The notes under the pieces were generated by a model. It saw only the letters and a program-made list of their open reading frames with translations. It was not told the origin of the DNA and made no database searches. A DNA stretch of 64,000 nt from Salinimicrobium sp049680855. GTDB lineage: Bacteria; Bacteroidota; Bacteroidia; Flavobacteriales; Flavobacteriaceae. Below, piece by piece: positions 43,009 through 51,943 of this stretch; position 1 is the first letter of the stretch, and each line of letters begins with the position of its first letter. Position numbers and translations under genes: made by a program. The DNA is taken from NCBI RefSeq assembly GCF_049680855.1, contig NZ_JBMPGS010000003.1, positions 186,001-250,000 of the forward strand. Reading direction: 5' to 3'.

Positions 43009-44538
43009 TTATTCCCACTCAATAGTGGCAGGTGGCTTTGAGCTAATGTCATACACTACTCTATTAACGCCTTTTACTCTGTTAATTATTGTGTTGGAGG
43101 TTTTTTGTAAAAAATCATAAGGAAGATCTACCCAGTCGGCAGTCATTCCATCGGTAGATTCCACTGCTCTTAAAGCAACCACTTTTTCATAAGTTCTTTC
43201 GTCTCCCATCACTCCTACCGAGCTTACCGGCAACAGTATCGCTCCAGCCTGCCATACTTTGTCATACAACATCCAGTCTTTTAAACCCTGGATAAAGATA
43301 TGATCTACTTCCTGCAGGATACGAACTTTTTCTGCCGTGATATCTCCTAAAATTCTTATTGCCAGTCCGGGACCGGGAAACGGATGTCTTCCCAACAATT
43401 CATCGTCGATTCCCATTTCTGCCCCTACTCTTCTCACCTCATCCTTGAACAACATTCTTAGCGGCTCAACAACTTTTAGCTTCATAAAATCTGGTAAACC
43501 GCCAACGTTATGATGTGATTTGATGGTGGCCGAAGGCCCGTTTACCGAAATAGATTCAATAACATCAGGATAAATCGTTCCCTGTGCAAGGTATTTCACA
43601 TTCGTAATTTGGTGCGCTTCATCATCAAAGACTTCAATAAAGGCATTTCCGATGGCTTTTCTTTTTAATTCAGGATCTGAAACCCCTTTAAGAGCATCCA
43701 AGAAACGTGCCGAAGCATCTACCCCTTTTACATTGAGCCCCATGTGCTTATATTGATCAAGAACACTCTCAAACTCTCCTTTTCGAAGCAGTCCGTTATT
43801 TACAAAGATGCAATACAGGTTCTTACCAATAGCTTTGTGAAGCAAAACAGCAGCTACCGTAGAATCTACACCGCCACTCAAACCTAATACAACCTTTTCA
43901 TCCCCTACTTTCTCTTTCAGTTCTGCAACCGTCATATCTACAAAAGCCTCTGGCGTCCATGATTGTTCCACTCCGGCGATATGTACCAGAAAGTTCTCCA
44001 GCAACTGCTTTCCATCTGTAGAATGGTAAACTTCAGGATGGAATTGGATTCCGAAAGTTTCTTCACCATCAATCCTGTAGGCTGCATTTAGAACATCGGG
44101 TGTACTTGCAAGCCTAATTCCATTCTCCGGAAGGTCTTTTATCGTATCACTGTGACTCATCCACACCTGAGAATTCTCTGTAATCTTTTCAAAAAGCGGC
44201 TCCTTATCCTTGATTACTGAAAGATTTGCCCTTCCATACTCCCTTATTTCGGAAGCTTCTACTTTTCCGCCGTTAAAATGCGCCAGGTATTGTGCACCAT
44301 AGCACACCGCCAAAAGGGGAAGCTTTTTCCTGATTTTTGAAAGATCTGGATGCGGTGCATCTTCAGCTCGCACAGAAAAAGGACTTCCGGAAAGAATAAC
44401 TGCTTTATAAGTTGAAAAATCTTCGGGTAAATTGTTGTAGGGAAAAATTTCGCAGAAAATATTGAGCTCTCTCACTCTTCTCGCAATAAGTTGCGTATAC
44501 TGCGACCCAAAATCTAAAATGAGTACGTTGTTTTGCAT
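43009..44538 (-). CDS. guaA: GMP synthase (glutamine-hydrolysing)
   Basis: A 509-residue two-domain enzyme making GMP from XMP, ATP and glutamine. The N-terminal class I glutaminase has C79 in LLAVCYGAQYLAHFNGG and H167/E169 in GIQFHPEVYHS. The ATP pyrophosphatase domain has the PP-loop LGLSGGVDSTVAA (221-226 core), and the C-terminal dimer domain ends with VYDISSKPPATIEWE. The ATG at 44538 gives the normal MQNNVLILDFGSQYT start. A -7 box ends only three bases before it, so the mRNA may have almost no leader. Confidence 0.96.
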   Translation of the reverse strand: MQNNVLILDFGSQYTQLIARRVRELNIFCEIFPYNNLPEDFSTYKAVILSGSPFSVRAEDAPHPDLSKIRKKLPLLAVCYGAQYLAHFNGGKVEASEIREYGRANLSVIKDKEPLFEKITENSQVWMSHSDTIKDLPENGIRLASTPDVLNAAYRIDGEETFGIQFHPEVYHSTDGKQLLENFLVHIAGVEQSWTPEAFVDMTVAELKEKVGDEKVVLGLSGGVDSTVAAVLLHKAIGKNLYCIFVNNGLLRKGEFESVLDQYKHMGLNVKGVDASARFLDALKGVSDPELKRKAIGNAFIEVFDDEAHQITNVKYLAQGTIYPDVIESISVNGPSATIKSHHNVGGLPDFMKLKVVEPLRMLFKDEVRRVGAEMGIDDELLGRHPFPGPGLAIRILGDITAEKVRILQEVDHIFIQGLKDWMLYDKVWQAGAILLPVSSVGVMGDERTYEKVVALRAVESTDGMTADWVDLPYDFLQKTSNTIINRVKGVNRVVYDISSKPPATIEWE

Positions 44539-44541
44539 GCA

Positions 44542-44549
44542 CAAAAATA
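44542..44549 (-). promoter_or_regulatory. -7 promoter box of guaA
   Basis: On the minus strand TATTTTTG (44549-44542) matches TAnnTTTG. It ends three bases before the guaA ATG at 44538, which predicts a leaderless or near-leaderless transcript. No -33 box is found at 19-21 bases, so the call is moderate. Confidence 0.45.
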
Positions 44550-44621
44550 GAAATTTGAAGCAATAATAAGATAACAAACCTGTAATTTTATACCTTCAGT
44601 TTTCAGTTTAACCCTCGACTT

Positions 44622-45347
44622 ATGAAATATATTGGAGCAGTAATTTTTGCAATAGCCATTGTTTTGGCTGCATGGTTTTTAGGAAACGCTTATGTGAGCA
44701 GAGCCAATCCCGATGGGGTTATTTCCGTAACGGGGTCGGGTAGTGAGAATTTCACATCAGACCTCATTGTTTGGGAAGGGCAGTTTAGCCGAGTAAGCCC
44801 AAACCTGGAACAGGCTTACAAAGAGCTGAATCAGGATAAGGAGACGGTGCGAAATTACCTTTTAAACAAAGGAATCAAACCGGAAAATATTGTTTTCAAC
44901 TCAGTTCAAACCAATGAACAAAGGGAAAATCAGTATCAGAATGGCAACTATGTAGGCAGTATTTTTAGAGGATACGAGCTTATTCAATCGGTAAAGATAG
45001 AATCGAACGATGTGGAACTCATTGAAAATGTTTCCAGGGAAATTACCGAACTGCTAAACAAAGGCGTGCAGTTCAACTCTACTCCGCCCCGATATTACTA
45101 TACTAAAATTGCCGATTTGAAAATTGAAATGATCTCAAAAGCCACTGAAGATGCCCGCCTTAGAGCCGAAAAAATTGCCGAAAACAGTGGTGGAAGTCTT
45201 GGGGAGCTAAAAAGTGCAAATATGGGCGTCTTCCAGATCACGGGACAAAATAGCGGTGAAGATTTCAGCTGGAGCGGAGCCTACAATACTGCCGATAAGA
45301 AAAAAACCGCATCCATCACCATGCGCCTCGATTATGAAATAGAATAA
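44622..45347 (+). CDS. SIMPL domain-containing protein (DUF541)
   Basis: A 241-residue protein with an N-terminal membrane anchor (IGAVIFAIAIVLAAWFLGNA) and a periplasmic SIMPL/DUF541 domain. GVISVTGSGSENFTSDLIVWEG is the typical first strand, and KATEDARLRAEKIAENSGGSLGELKSA is the conserved helix-turn. SIMPL proteins are oligomeric periplasmic proteins linked to stress responses, with an unclear biochemical role. It is divergent from guaA, with 83 bases between the starts. A TAATTTTA element near 44582 could be a weak promoter box. Confidence 0.8.
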   Translation: MKYIGAVIFAIAIVLAAWFLGNAYVSRANPDGVISVTGSGSENFTSDLIVWEGQFSRVSPNLEQAYKELNQDKETVRNYLLNKGIKPENIVFNSVQTNEQRENQYQNGNYVGSIFRGYELIQSVKIESNDVELIENVSREITELLNKGVQFNSTPPRYYYTKIADLKIEMISKATEDARLRAEKIAENSGGSLGELKSANMGVFQITGQNSGEDFSWSGAYNTADKKKTASITMRLDYEIE

Positions 45348-45458
45348 ACGAGAACAGCATAAAATGAGCAGAGCTTTAACCATTCTTTACCACCTAGCGC
45401 TTCTCCTAATTTGTATCTTGTAACTGTTCTAAAGACGAGCTAATAAATATTAAGAGAA

Positions 45459-46169
45459 ATGAGCCTGCTTACCGCCGAATGGAAAAACCTGGTATTTGCG
45501 AATTACACGGTTCCGCCACAATTAATTGAAAAATATCTTCCTGCCCATACCAAACCCGATTTTTATAATGGAAAGTGCTATCTCAGTCTTGTAGGTTTTC
45601 AGTTTAAAAATGTCAAGGTTGCGAATCTTAAAATCCCATTTAATAACGATTTTGAAGAAATCAACCTGCGTTTCTATGTAAAGCGATTTGACGGTGCAAA
45701 ATGGCGAAAAGGAGTCATTTTTATTTCTCAAATTGCTGATAAAGCAGCTTTAAACACACTCGCAAATGTGCTTTTTCAGGAGAATTATCAAAAACTGGTA
45801 ACAAAACAGCATATTTCAGAAGATGACACTTCCATAAATGCAAGGTACAGCTGGCGTTTCAAAGATGAATGGCAGCATTTAGAAGCAAAAAGCGGCATCG
45901 TGGCTTCCCCTTTCCAGGAGAACAGCGAAGAAGAATTTCTTATGGACCGCCCCTGGGGCTATGGAAAACGAAATAATGAGGAAACAAATGAATACAAAGT
46001 TTCCCATCCCGATTGGCCCATTTTTGAAGTGGAAGAATACAGCGTAAAAGTGGATTTTAGCCTTCTTTTTGGACCCGAATTCAATATTCTTTCTTCTGCA
46101 ACCCCAAAATCTGTGATTCTGGCGGAAGGTTCTACAGTTTCCATGGAAGAAATGAACACGATAAAATAA
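45459..46169 (+). CDS. DUF2071 family protein (YqjF-like)
   Basis: A 236-residue protein of the DUF2071/YqjF family. Family lines seen are NLVFANYTVPPQLIEKYLP, GKCYLSLVGFQFKN, NLRFYVKRFDGAKWRKGVIFISQI and LMDRPWGYGKRN. No signal peptide or membrane segment. The fold is related to acetoacetate-decarboxylase-like beta barrels, but no reaction is known for this group. It stands alone on the plus strand, and its 3' side holds a copy of the AAAATGNCATTTT palindrome before the convergent decarboxylase gene. Confidence 0.75.
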   Translation: MSLLTAEWKNLVFANYTVPPQLIEKYLPAHTKPDFYNGKCYLSLVGFQFKNVKVANLKIPFNNDFEEINLRFYVKRFDGAKWRKGVIFISQIADKAALNTLANVLFQENYQKLVTKQHISEDDTSINARYSWRFKDEWQHLEAKSGIVASPFQENSEEEFLMDRPWGYGKRNNEETNEYKVSHPDWPIFEVEEYSVKVDFSLLFGPEFNILSSATPKSVILAEGSTVSMEEMNTIK

Positions 46170-46209
46170 AAAATGGTTTCCAAATTCCGAAGAATCAGAA
46201 ACCATTCAT

Positions 46210-46222
46210 AAAATGTCATTTT
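46210..46222. repeat. AAAATGNCATTTT palindrome, copy 3
   Basis: AAAATGTCATTTT, a 6-1-6 palindrome in the 68-base gap between the convergent DUF2071 and decarboxylase genes. It differs from the copies at 18036 and 31687 only in the central base. Confidence 0.6.
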
Positions 46223-46237
46223 TGGAACCTGATGAAA

Positions 46238-47614
46238 TTATTCCATTGATTTTAAAATAATATCAATGTCTTCTTCGGTAGTTTCAGGATTAATAAAACA
46301 AAAGCGGGAAATGGTTTCAAAACCTTGCTCTTTTTTCCATTTTGTAGGCGTCACCAAAGCCAGGCCTTCTTTGTGATTTTTATAGGTCCAGTCGCGATAT
46401 TCTTCTGCGCTCCAGCCTTTCCTCCTAAAAAGCACTACAGATAAACTTGCCGGCCGCACCAGTTCCAGGTAATCCAGGTCTTCCACCTTTTTAGCCGCAA
46501 TCTTTGCCAGTTCAATACCCCGTTCAATGGAATCACGATATTTATCGGTTCCATGCATGGCCAGAGAAAACCAAAGTGGCATCCCCCGCAACCTTCTCGT
46601 AAGCTGAATTTGATAGTCTGCCGGATTAAAACCTTCGGCTCCTTCATCTTTGAAGATTTCGAGATAAGAACCTTTTTGGGAATGCGCATCTTTTGCCAGT
46701 TCAATGTTCTTATAGATCACTGCGCCACAATCGTAAGGAGAAAACAGCCATTTATGAGGATCTATGGTGATACTGTCTGCTCTTTCAATTCCGTTGAATA
46801 AATGCCGTACCGAGGGAGCGGCAAGAGCCCCTCCACCGTAGGCACAATCTACGTGAAACCAGAGATCTTCCTGTTCGCAAACTTCAGCAATAGAATCAAG
46901 TTCGTCAATGATTCCGGCGTTGGTAGTTCCGCCTGTTGCCACTACTGCAAAAAGCCTTTTTCTATCCTTTTCTTCAAGTTCGTCTACTGCAGTTCTAAGA
47001 GCGTGGCCTCGCAGGTTTTCATCGGGGCAATCAATCATCACGACATCCACATCCATCACTTTCGCCATGGCCTGTATAGAGGAATGGGCACCGTTAGAAG
47101 TTAACAAGAGGGCTTTTCGGCCAATATTATCATGATTTTTTGAGCGCCATGTTTCTCTGGCCGCCACCATTGCCGAAAGATTTGCAGCTGTACCGCCGCT
47201 GGTAAATACACCAAAGGCACTTTCTGGCAACCCGGTGAGGGAAACCAGCCATTTCATGGCCTGATTTTCACAGAAAATTCCGCCGGCACCTTCCATCCAG
47301 TAAGCTCCGTGAATACTCGACGCCGAAGTGACAAGGTCAAACATGATCGCTGCCCTGCTGGGAGCTGCGGGTACAAAAGCCAGGTGCCGCGGATGGTCTA
47401 TAGGCACAGTAGCTTTTACCAGAATATCACGAAACATTTTGAAAGCCACCTCTCCTCCTATTCCTTTTGGTGTTACAGTTTCTCCCACCAACTCAAAAAG
47501 TTCTTCTTCCTTTTTTGGAGAACCCAGTTCGGGTGTGACATTTGAGATCCGGTCTATGGTATATTTCATGACATCAAGAGTCATTTCTACCAGATCCATG
47601 TCTATTTTATGCAT
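46238..47614 (-). CDS. PLP-dependent (group II) aromatic amino acid decarboxylase-like protein
   Basis: A 458-residue fold-type I PLP decarboxylase. The cofactor lysine is in SITIDPHKWLFSPYDCGAV. TSGGTAANLSAMVAARE binds the phosphate and WFHVDCAYGGGALAAPS binds the ring. MEGAGGIFCENQAMKWLVSL and PIDHPRHLAFVPAAPSRAA are the group II decarboxylase substrate blocks. The likely substrate is an aromatic amino acid such as tyrosine, or glutamate/diaminobutyrate in related branches; this cannot be fixed here. The ATG at 47614 lies five bases after the bshC stop, so the gene is in an operon with bshC; a TTG at 47623 would overlap bshC instead. Confidence 0.82.
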   Translation of the reverse strand: MHKIDMDLVEMTLDVMKYTIDRISNVTPELGSPKKEEELFELVGETVTPKGIGGEVAFKMFRDILVKATVPIDHPRHLAFVPAAPSRAAIMFDLVTSASSIHGAYWMEGAGGIFCENQAMKWLVSLTGLPESAFGVFTSGGTAANLSAMVAARETWRSKNHDNIGRKALLLTSNGAHSSIQAMAKVMDVDVVMIDCPDENLRGHALRTAVDELEEKDRKRLFAVVATGGTTNAGIIDELDSIAEVCEQEDLWFHVDCAYGGGALAAPSVRHLFNGIERADSITIDPHKWLFSPYDCGAVIYKNIELAKDAHSQKGSYLEIFKDEGAEGFNPADYQIQLTRRLRGMPLWFSLAMHGTDKYRDSIERGIELAKIAAKKVEDLDYLELVRPASLSVVLFRRKGWSAEEYRDWTYKNHKEGLALVTPTKWKKEQGFETISRFCFINPETTEEDIDIILKSME

Positions 47615-47619
47615 TTTAT

Positions 47620-49236
47620 TCAAAACGAAATAATTTTAAAATTGTGGTCTAACGGCTGTAATTCTCTAAATAATTCTGCGAGGAAGTTCTCGCCGTACTC
47701 CAGGTAAAACTCAGAGAAATTATGATGCCTTTCCTGCAGACGTTGATTTGGAAATAATTGATTTTGCAGGTCTGTAATGCGTGTCACTTCATCTTCCAGC
47801 TTCCTCTTCTGCGCTTTTAACAGCCGTTTTTCAAGATTATCAAGGCCTTTCAACTGCTTCACCTCCTGCGCCCGCACAGCGCCAAGAAACGATTTATCGG
47901 TTTGTTCGGCCAGCTCATACATTTTCTGAAACTGGTCTACCAAATGCTCTTTTTGAGGTGAAAAATCAATGTCTATATTAGAAATTTGGCGCACTTTTTT
48001 ATTGATAAGCTCGTGCTGCTTCAAGAATATTTCCTTGTTTGAAATCTTCAGTTTCTTCCTTTTTTCGTCCTGCTTTTGAGTTTGAATCAAAGCAGAATTC
48101 CGAAGCAAAAGAATTGGAAAAGGAATATTTACAGCCTCAAAGTAATCCTTCAGCTCAAACCAGTAAGCGAGCTCTCCGCCACCACCAATGTAGCATAGGT
48201 TTGGCAACAGCATTTCTTCATACAACGGCCGCATGATCACATTAGGACTAAATTTTTCAGGCTCTTTTTCCAAAAGTTCGAGAATCTCTTCCTGCGTCCA
48301 TTCAATTTCGGTGTCATGAACAAAATATTTCCCGTCCCGCTCTTTAATGCGTTCGCGTAGACCTTCCTCCATGTAGAACAAATTGATCTCCCGCGGATTC
48401 ACCTGTACACCGTAACCCAAACCGGCCAAAGCTTCTGCCTTCAAAATGGTGTTTTCGTGCGACTTTTTGGAAAGCAATTCCTCTTTCATCTTCGGAATAA
48501 AGAACTTTTTCAATTCCCGGTCGGCAGCATCTAAAATCACGAGTCCTTGGTCCTTAAACAGCTCGTTTGCGAGGTAACGCGTGGCATCGGTAAGGTTGGA
48601 ATGTTCTAAATAGGCTTTTTTGAACAGTTCTTTCAGGTATTCGGCATTTTTCCCGGCACCAATCTCGGCAGAAAAGAGTTTTAATACTTCTTCCAGGCCA
48701 TCTGTAGGTAATTCCCCCACAGCGCCGCCTGTTTTACTGCTTTTTGAAGGATTCCACTGGAACTTTTTTCCGTGGAGATAGAAAAAATTGATCTCTTCAA
48801 AGTCGTGATCCTCGGTCGCCATCCAGTAAACCGGCACAAAATGGTATTCTGGATACTCTTTTTTAAGCTGCTCGGCCAGGTTGACTGTTGAAATGATCTT
48901 GTACAGAAAATAAAGTGGCCCCGTAAAAAGATTTAGTTGGTGACCTGTTGTGATCGTAAAGGTTTTGTCATCTCCCAGAGACTGGATATTTTGCGCAGTA
49001 GCTTCAGAAATCTCTAAATTTTCATACTGCTCCTGGAGCACCTTAACTAAAGTGGTTCTTTTTTCCCCTTTTTCAGAATTGTAAGAAGCTGCTTTTTCCT
49101 CCAGCTGAACTTTAAAATTTTCGAGATTGGGAAACCGGTTATAAAAAGGCTTTAACTCCTCTTTTTCCTTTAAATAATCGCAAACAAGCGGTATAAAATA
49201 ATTGGTTTCAGAAAACGAAATACAGTCTGTAGGCAT
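47620..49236 (-). CDS. bshC: bacillithiol biosynthesis cysteine-adding enzyme
   Basis: A 538-residue BshC ligase that adds cysteine to glucosaminyl-malate to finish bacillithiol, the low-molecular-weight thiol used by Firmicutes and many Bacteroidota. Diagnostic stretches are FTITTGHQLNLFTGPLYFLYK, VPVYWMATEDHDFEEINFFY and LLPNLCYIGGGGELAYWFELK. A long coiled-coil insert spans about residues 390-490. Length is normal. bshA and bshB are not in the window. A near-consensus TATCTTTA box lies 18 bases upstream (49262-49255, minus strand). It is the first gene of a pair with the PLP decarboxylase. Confidence 0.92.
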   Translation of the reverse strand: MPTDCISFSETNYFIPLVCDYLKEKEELKPFYNRFPNLENFKVQLEEKAASYNSEKGEKRTTLVKVLQEQYENLEISEATAQNIQSLGDDKTFTITTGHQLNLFTGPLYFLYKIISTVNLAEQLKKEYPEYHFVPVYWMATEDHDFEEINFFYLHGKKFQWNPSKSSKTGGAVGELPTDGLEEVLKLFSAEIGAGKNAEYLKELFKKAYLEHSNLTDATRYLANELFKDQGLVILDAADRELKKFFIPKMKEELLSKKSHENTILKAEALAGLGYGVQVNPREINLFYMEEGLRERIKERDGKYFVHDTEIEWTQEEILELLEKEPEKFSPNVIMRPLYEEMLLPNLCYIGGGGELAYWFELKDYFEAVNIPFPILLLRNSALIQTQKQDEKRKKLKISNKEIFLKQHELINKKVRQISNIDIDFSPQKEHLVDQFQKMYELAEQTDKSFLGAVRAQEVKQLKGLDNLEKRLLKAQKRKLEDEVTRITDLQNQLFPNQRLQERHHNFSEFYLEYGENFLAELFRELQPLDHNFKIISF

Positions 49237-49354
49237 AGGTAATTTTTGAAAACGTAAAGATACCGAAGTTATATATTTTTCTCTGGCTAATTTTAATTAA
49301 TTCCCCGCGGTGTACTATCTTTACTCGTTTAACCCGGAACAAACAAAAAGTTAG

Positions 49355-51856
49355 ATGAAAAAATCACTGTTCTTCCTTTCCATTTTATTTCTCAATTTTC
49401 AGTTTATAATTTCTCAAAACCTGCCCTCTCCTGAAGATTTTTTGGGTTACGAAATCGGCACACAGTTCACACCTCATCACAAGGTGATAGATTATTTCAC
49501 TCAACTTGCAGAAAATTCTCCCCTGGTACAATATCATACCTACGGAAAAACCTATGAAGGAAGACCTTTAACTTACGCAGTAATTTCTTCGGAAGAAAAC
49601 CTGCAAAATCTCGAGCAAATAAGAAATGATCATCTGCAAAAGGCAGAAGGAAACAGTAATATTTCTCCTCAGAATTCTGAAAAAGCAATTGTGTGGCTAA
49701 GCAACAATGTACATGGTAACGAAGCTTCCAGCACCGAAGCTGCCATGAAAACTGCTTACGAACTGCTTACTTCTAAAAAGGAATGGCTTGAAAATACCGT
49801 AATTATTATGGATCCAAGCGTTAATCCAGATGGGCGCGACCGCTACGTGAACTGGTACAATCAGGTGAAAGCGAATCCTTACAATGAAAATCCCGATGCC
49901 GTAGAACACATGGAACCTTGGCCGGGTGGAAGACCAAATCATTACCTTTTCGACCTCAACCGCGACTGGGCCTGGGCCACACAAACTGAAACAAGGCAGC
50001 GCCTGGAAATTTATAACCAGTGGTTACCTCACATTCATGTAGATTTTCACGAACAGGGAATCAACGATCCTTACTATTTTGCGCCAGCCGCCGAGCCTTT
50101 TCATGAGATCATTACCCCATTTCAACGAGAATTCCAAACAGAAATTGGCCGCAACAATGCCCGCTACTTTGATGAAGAAGGCTGGTTGTATTTCACGGGG
50201 GAGCGTTTTGACCTTCTGTACCCCAGTTATGGCGACACCTACCCCACCTACATGGGTGCGATTGGAATGACCTATGAGCAGGCGGGGCACGGCCGCGCAG
50301 GTCTGGGCATTGAAACCGAAGAAGGTTACGTGCTTACATTGGTTGACAGGGTTGCACACCATACTGCCGCCGGACTTTCCACAGTAGAAGTGGCTTCGGA
50401 AAATGCAGGAAAATTAAATGCTGAATTTCAGAATTTTTACGATAACTCCGGCTTGGGAGTAAAAAGTTACGCCCTTAGCGGAAATCCCGACAAATTGGAT
50501 GCACTCAAAGAATTGCTAAACCGGCATGAGATTACTTACAACGAAGCTGGAGCCGGCACAAGCCTTCGGGGTTTTGATTATGCATCCAAAAAGCAAATCA
50601 GGCAAAATGCTTCGGAAAACACGGTAATTATTAATACAGATCAGCCGAAAGGTAAAATGGTAAAAGTACTCATGGAACCTGCTGCAAAACTGGTGGATTC
50701 TCTTACGTATGATATTACAGCCTGGAGCCTTCCCTACGCTTACGGACTTGACGCGGTGGCAAGCACCAGGAAAATTTCGGGAAAGGCGGTTCAGGAAACG
50801 GCTGTAGTTAAAAACACTGCAAATCCTGCGGGAGCAGGTTACATTTCAAAATGGAACAGTATGCAGGACGCGAAATTTCTTGCTGCCCTTCTAAAAGAGG
50901 ATTTTAAAGTGCGATTTACAGAAATCGCTGTTGAAAATGCAAATGAAAAATTTGATGCCGGCAGCCTTATCATCACCAAAAGTGATAATCGTACCCTGGA
51001 AAATTTTGATTCCAGACTTGTAGCACTCGCGAATCAACATAACAGGCGACTTACAGTTGCTAATACCGGTTTTTCCACATCGGGGCCCGATTTTGGTTCT
51101 TCCAGTGTAAAGATCATTAACAAACCAAGAATTGCCGTTTTGCGCGGAGAAGGAACTTCTTCCCTCAATTATGGAGAGATCTGGTACTTTTTTGAACAGG
51201 AACTAAACTATCCACTCACTTCTATTGATACAGAATATTTAAACCGGATTGACCTCAACAATTTTGATGTACTCATTTTGCCTTCAGGAAGGTATAGTGA
51301 CATTTTTCCCGAAGATGAATTCAAGAAACTTACAAGCTGGGTAAGAAGCGGCGGAAAAATAATTGCCCTCGATAATGCGGTAGGCTTGTTTGCTGGAAAA
51401 GAAGGCCTGGACCTTGAAGTAAATAAAAAAGAATCTGCCAAGGACAGCCTTCAGGAGAAAAACCTTCTTCCATATGCCGAAAGGGAAAGAGAAAATATAA
51501 AAGATCTTATCACCGGAAGTATTATAAAAACAAAAGTAGATCATACACACCCCATGGCTTTTGGTTACCCCAATGAATATTTCTCATTAAAACTGAGTGC
51601 CAACAGCTATGCATTTTTAGATAATGGATACAATGTTGCCTACATTGAAGGAGAACCGGAAGTAGTTTCTGGGTTTGCCGGGAGCACTGCGCAAAAAAAG
51701 ATAACCAACTCCATGGTTTTTGGAGAAGAACCTATGGGGCGTGGCAGTATCATTTATATGGTTGATAACCCATTGTTCCGCGCTTTCTGGGAAAATGGAA
51801 AGCTGTTTTTCGTTAATTCCATCTTTTTTGTAAACAATGATAATTACAGAATGTAA
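49355..51856 (+). CDS. secreted M14 family zinc carboxypeptidase
   Basis: An 833-residue exported peptidase with a signal peptide (MKKSLFFLSILFLNFQFIIS). The M14 catalytic domain has H120 and E123 in SNNVHGNEASSTEA, IIMDPSVNPDGRDRYVNWYN, and HIHVDFHEQGINDPYYFAP for the second zinc histidine; GMTYEQAGHGRAG holds the general-base region. Residues about 590-720 look like a class I glutaminase-type fold (RIAVLRGEG-like IAVLRGEGTSSLNYGEIW, DVLILPSGRYSD, WVRSGGKIIALDNA) without the catalytic cysteine. This architecture is common in Bacteroidota. It probably digests peptides in the periplasm or outside the cell. A TATCTTTA box lies at 49316-49323. Confidence 0.85.
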   Translation: MKKSLFFLSILFLNFQFIISQNLPSPEDFLGYEIGTQFTPHHKVIDYFTQLAENSPLVQYHTYGKTYEGRPLTYAVISSEENLQNLEQIRNDHLQKAEGNSNISPQNSEKAIVWLSNNVHGNEASSTEAAMKTAYELLTSKKEWLENTVIIMDPSVNPDGRDRYVNWYNQVKANPYNENPDAVEHMEPWPGGRPNHYLFDLNRDWAWATQTETRQRLEIYNQWLPHIHVDFHEQGINDPYYFAPAAEPFHEIITPFQREFQTEIGRNNARYFDEEGWLYFTGERFDLLYPSYGDTYPTYMGAIGMTYEQAGHGRAGLGIETEEGYVLTLVDRVAHHTAAGLSTVEVASENAGKLNAEFQNFYDNSGLGVKSYALSGNPDKLDALKELLNRHEITYNEAGAGTSLRGFDYASKKQIRQNASENTVIINTDQPKGKMVKVLMEPAAKLVDSLTYDITAWSLPYAYGLDAVASTRKISGKAVQETAVVKNTANPAGAGYISKWNSMQDAKFLAALLKEDFKVRFTEIAVENANEKFDAGSLIITKSDNRTLENFDSRLVALANQHNRRLTVANTGFSTSGPDFGSSSVKIINKPRIAVLRGEGTSSLNYGEIWYFFEQELNYPLTSIDTEYLNRIDLNNFDVLILPSGRYSDIFPEDEFKKLTSWVRSGGKIIALDNAVGLFAGKEGLDLEVNKKESAKDSLQEKNLLPYAERERENIKDLITGSIIKTKVDHTHPMAFGYPNEYFSLKLSANSYAFLDNGYNVAYIEGEPEVVSGFAGSTAQKKITNSMVFGEEPMGRGSIIYMVDNPLFRAFWENGKLFFVNSIFFVNNDNYRM

Positions 51857-51943
51857 TGCCAAAATACTATTTTTAGATACCCGCTATAATTTTATAAAAA
51901 TGCTGGAAGGGAATAGTATATTTACTCCCTTATTTATACATTA

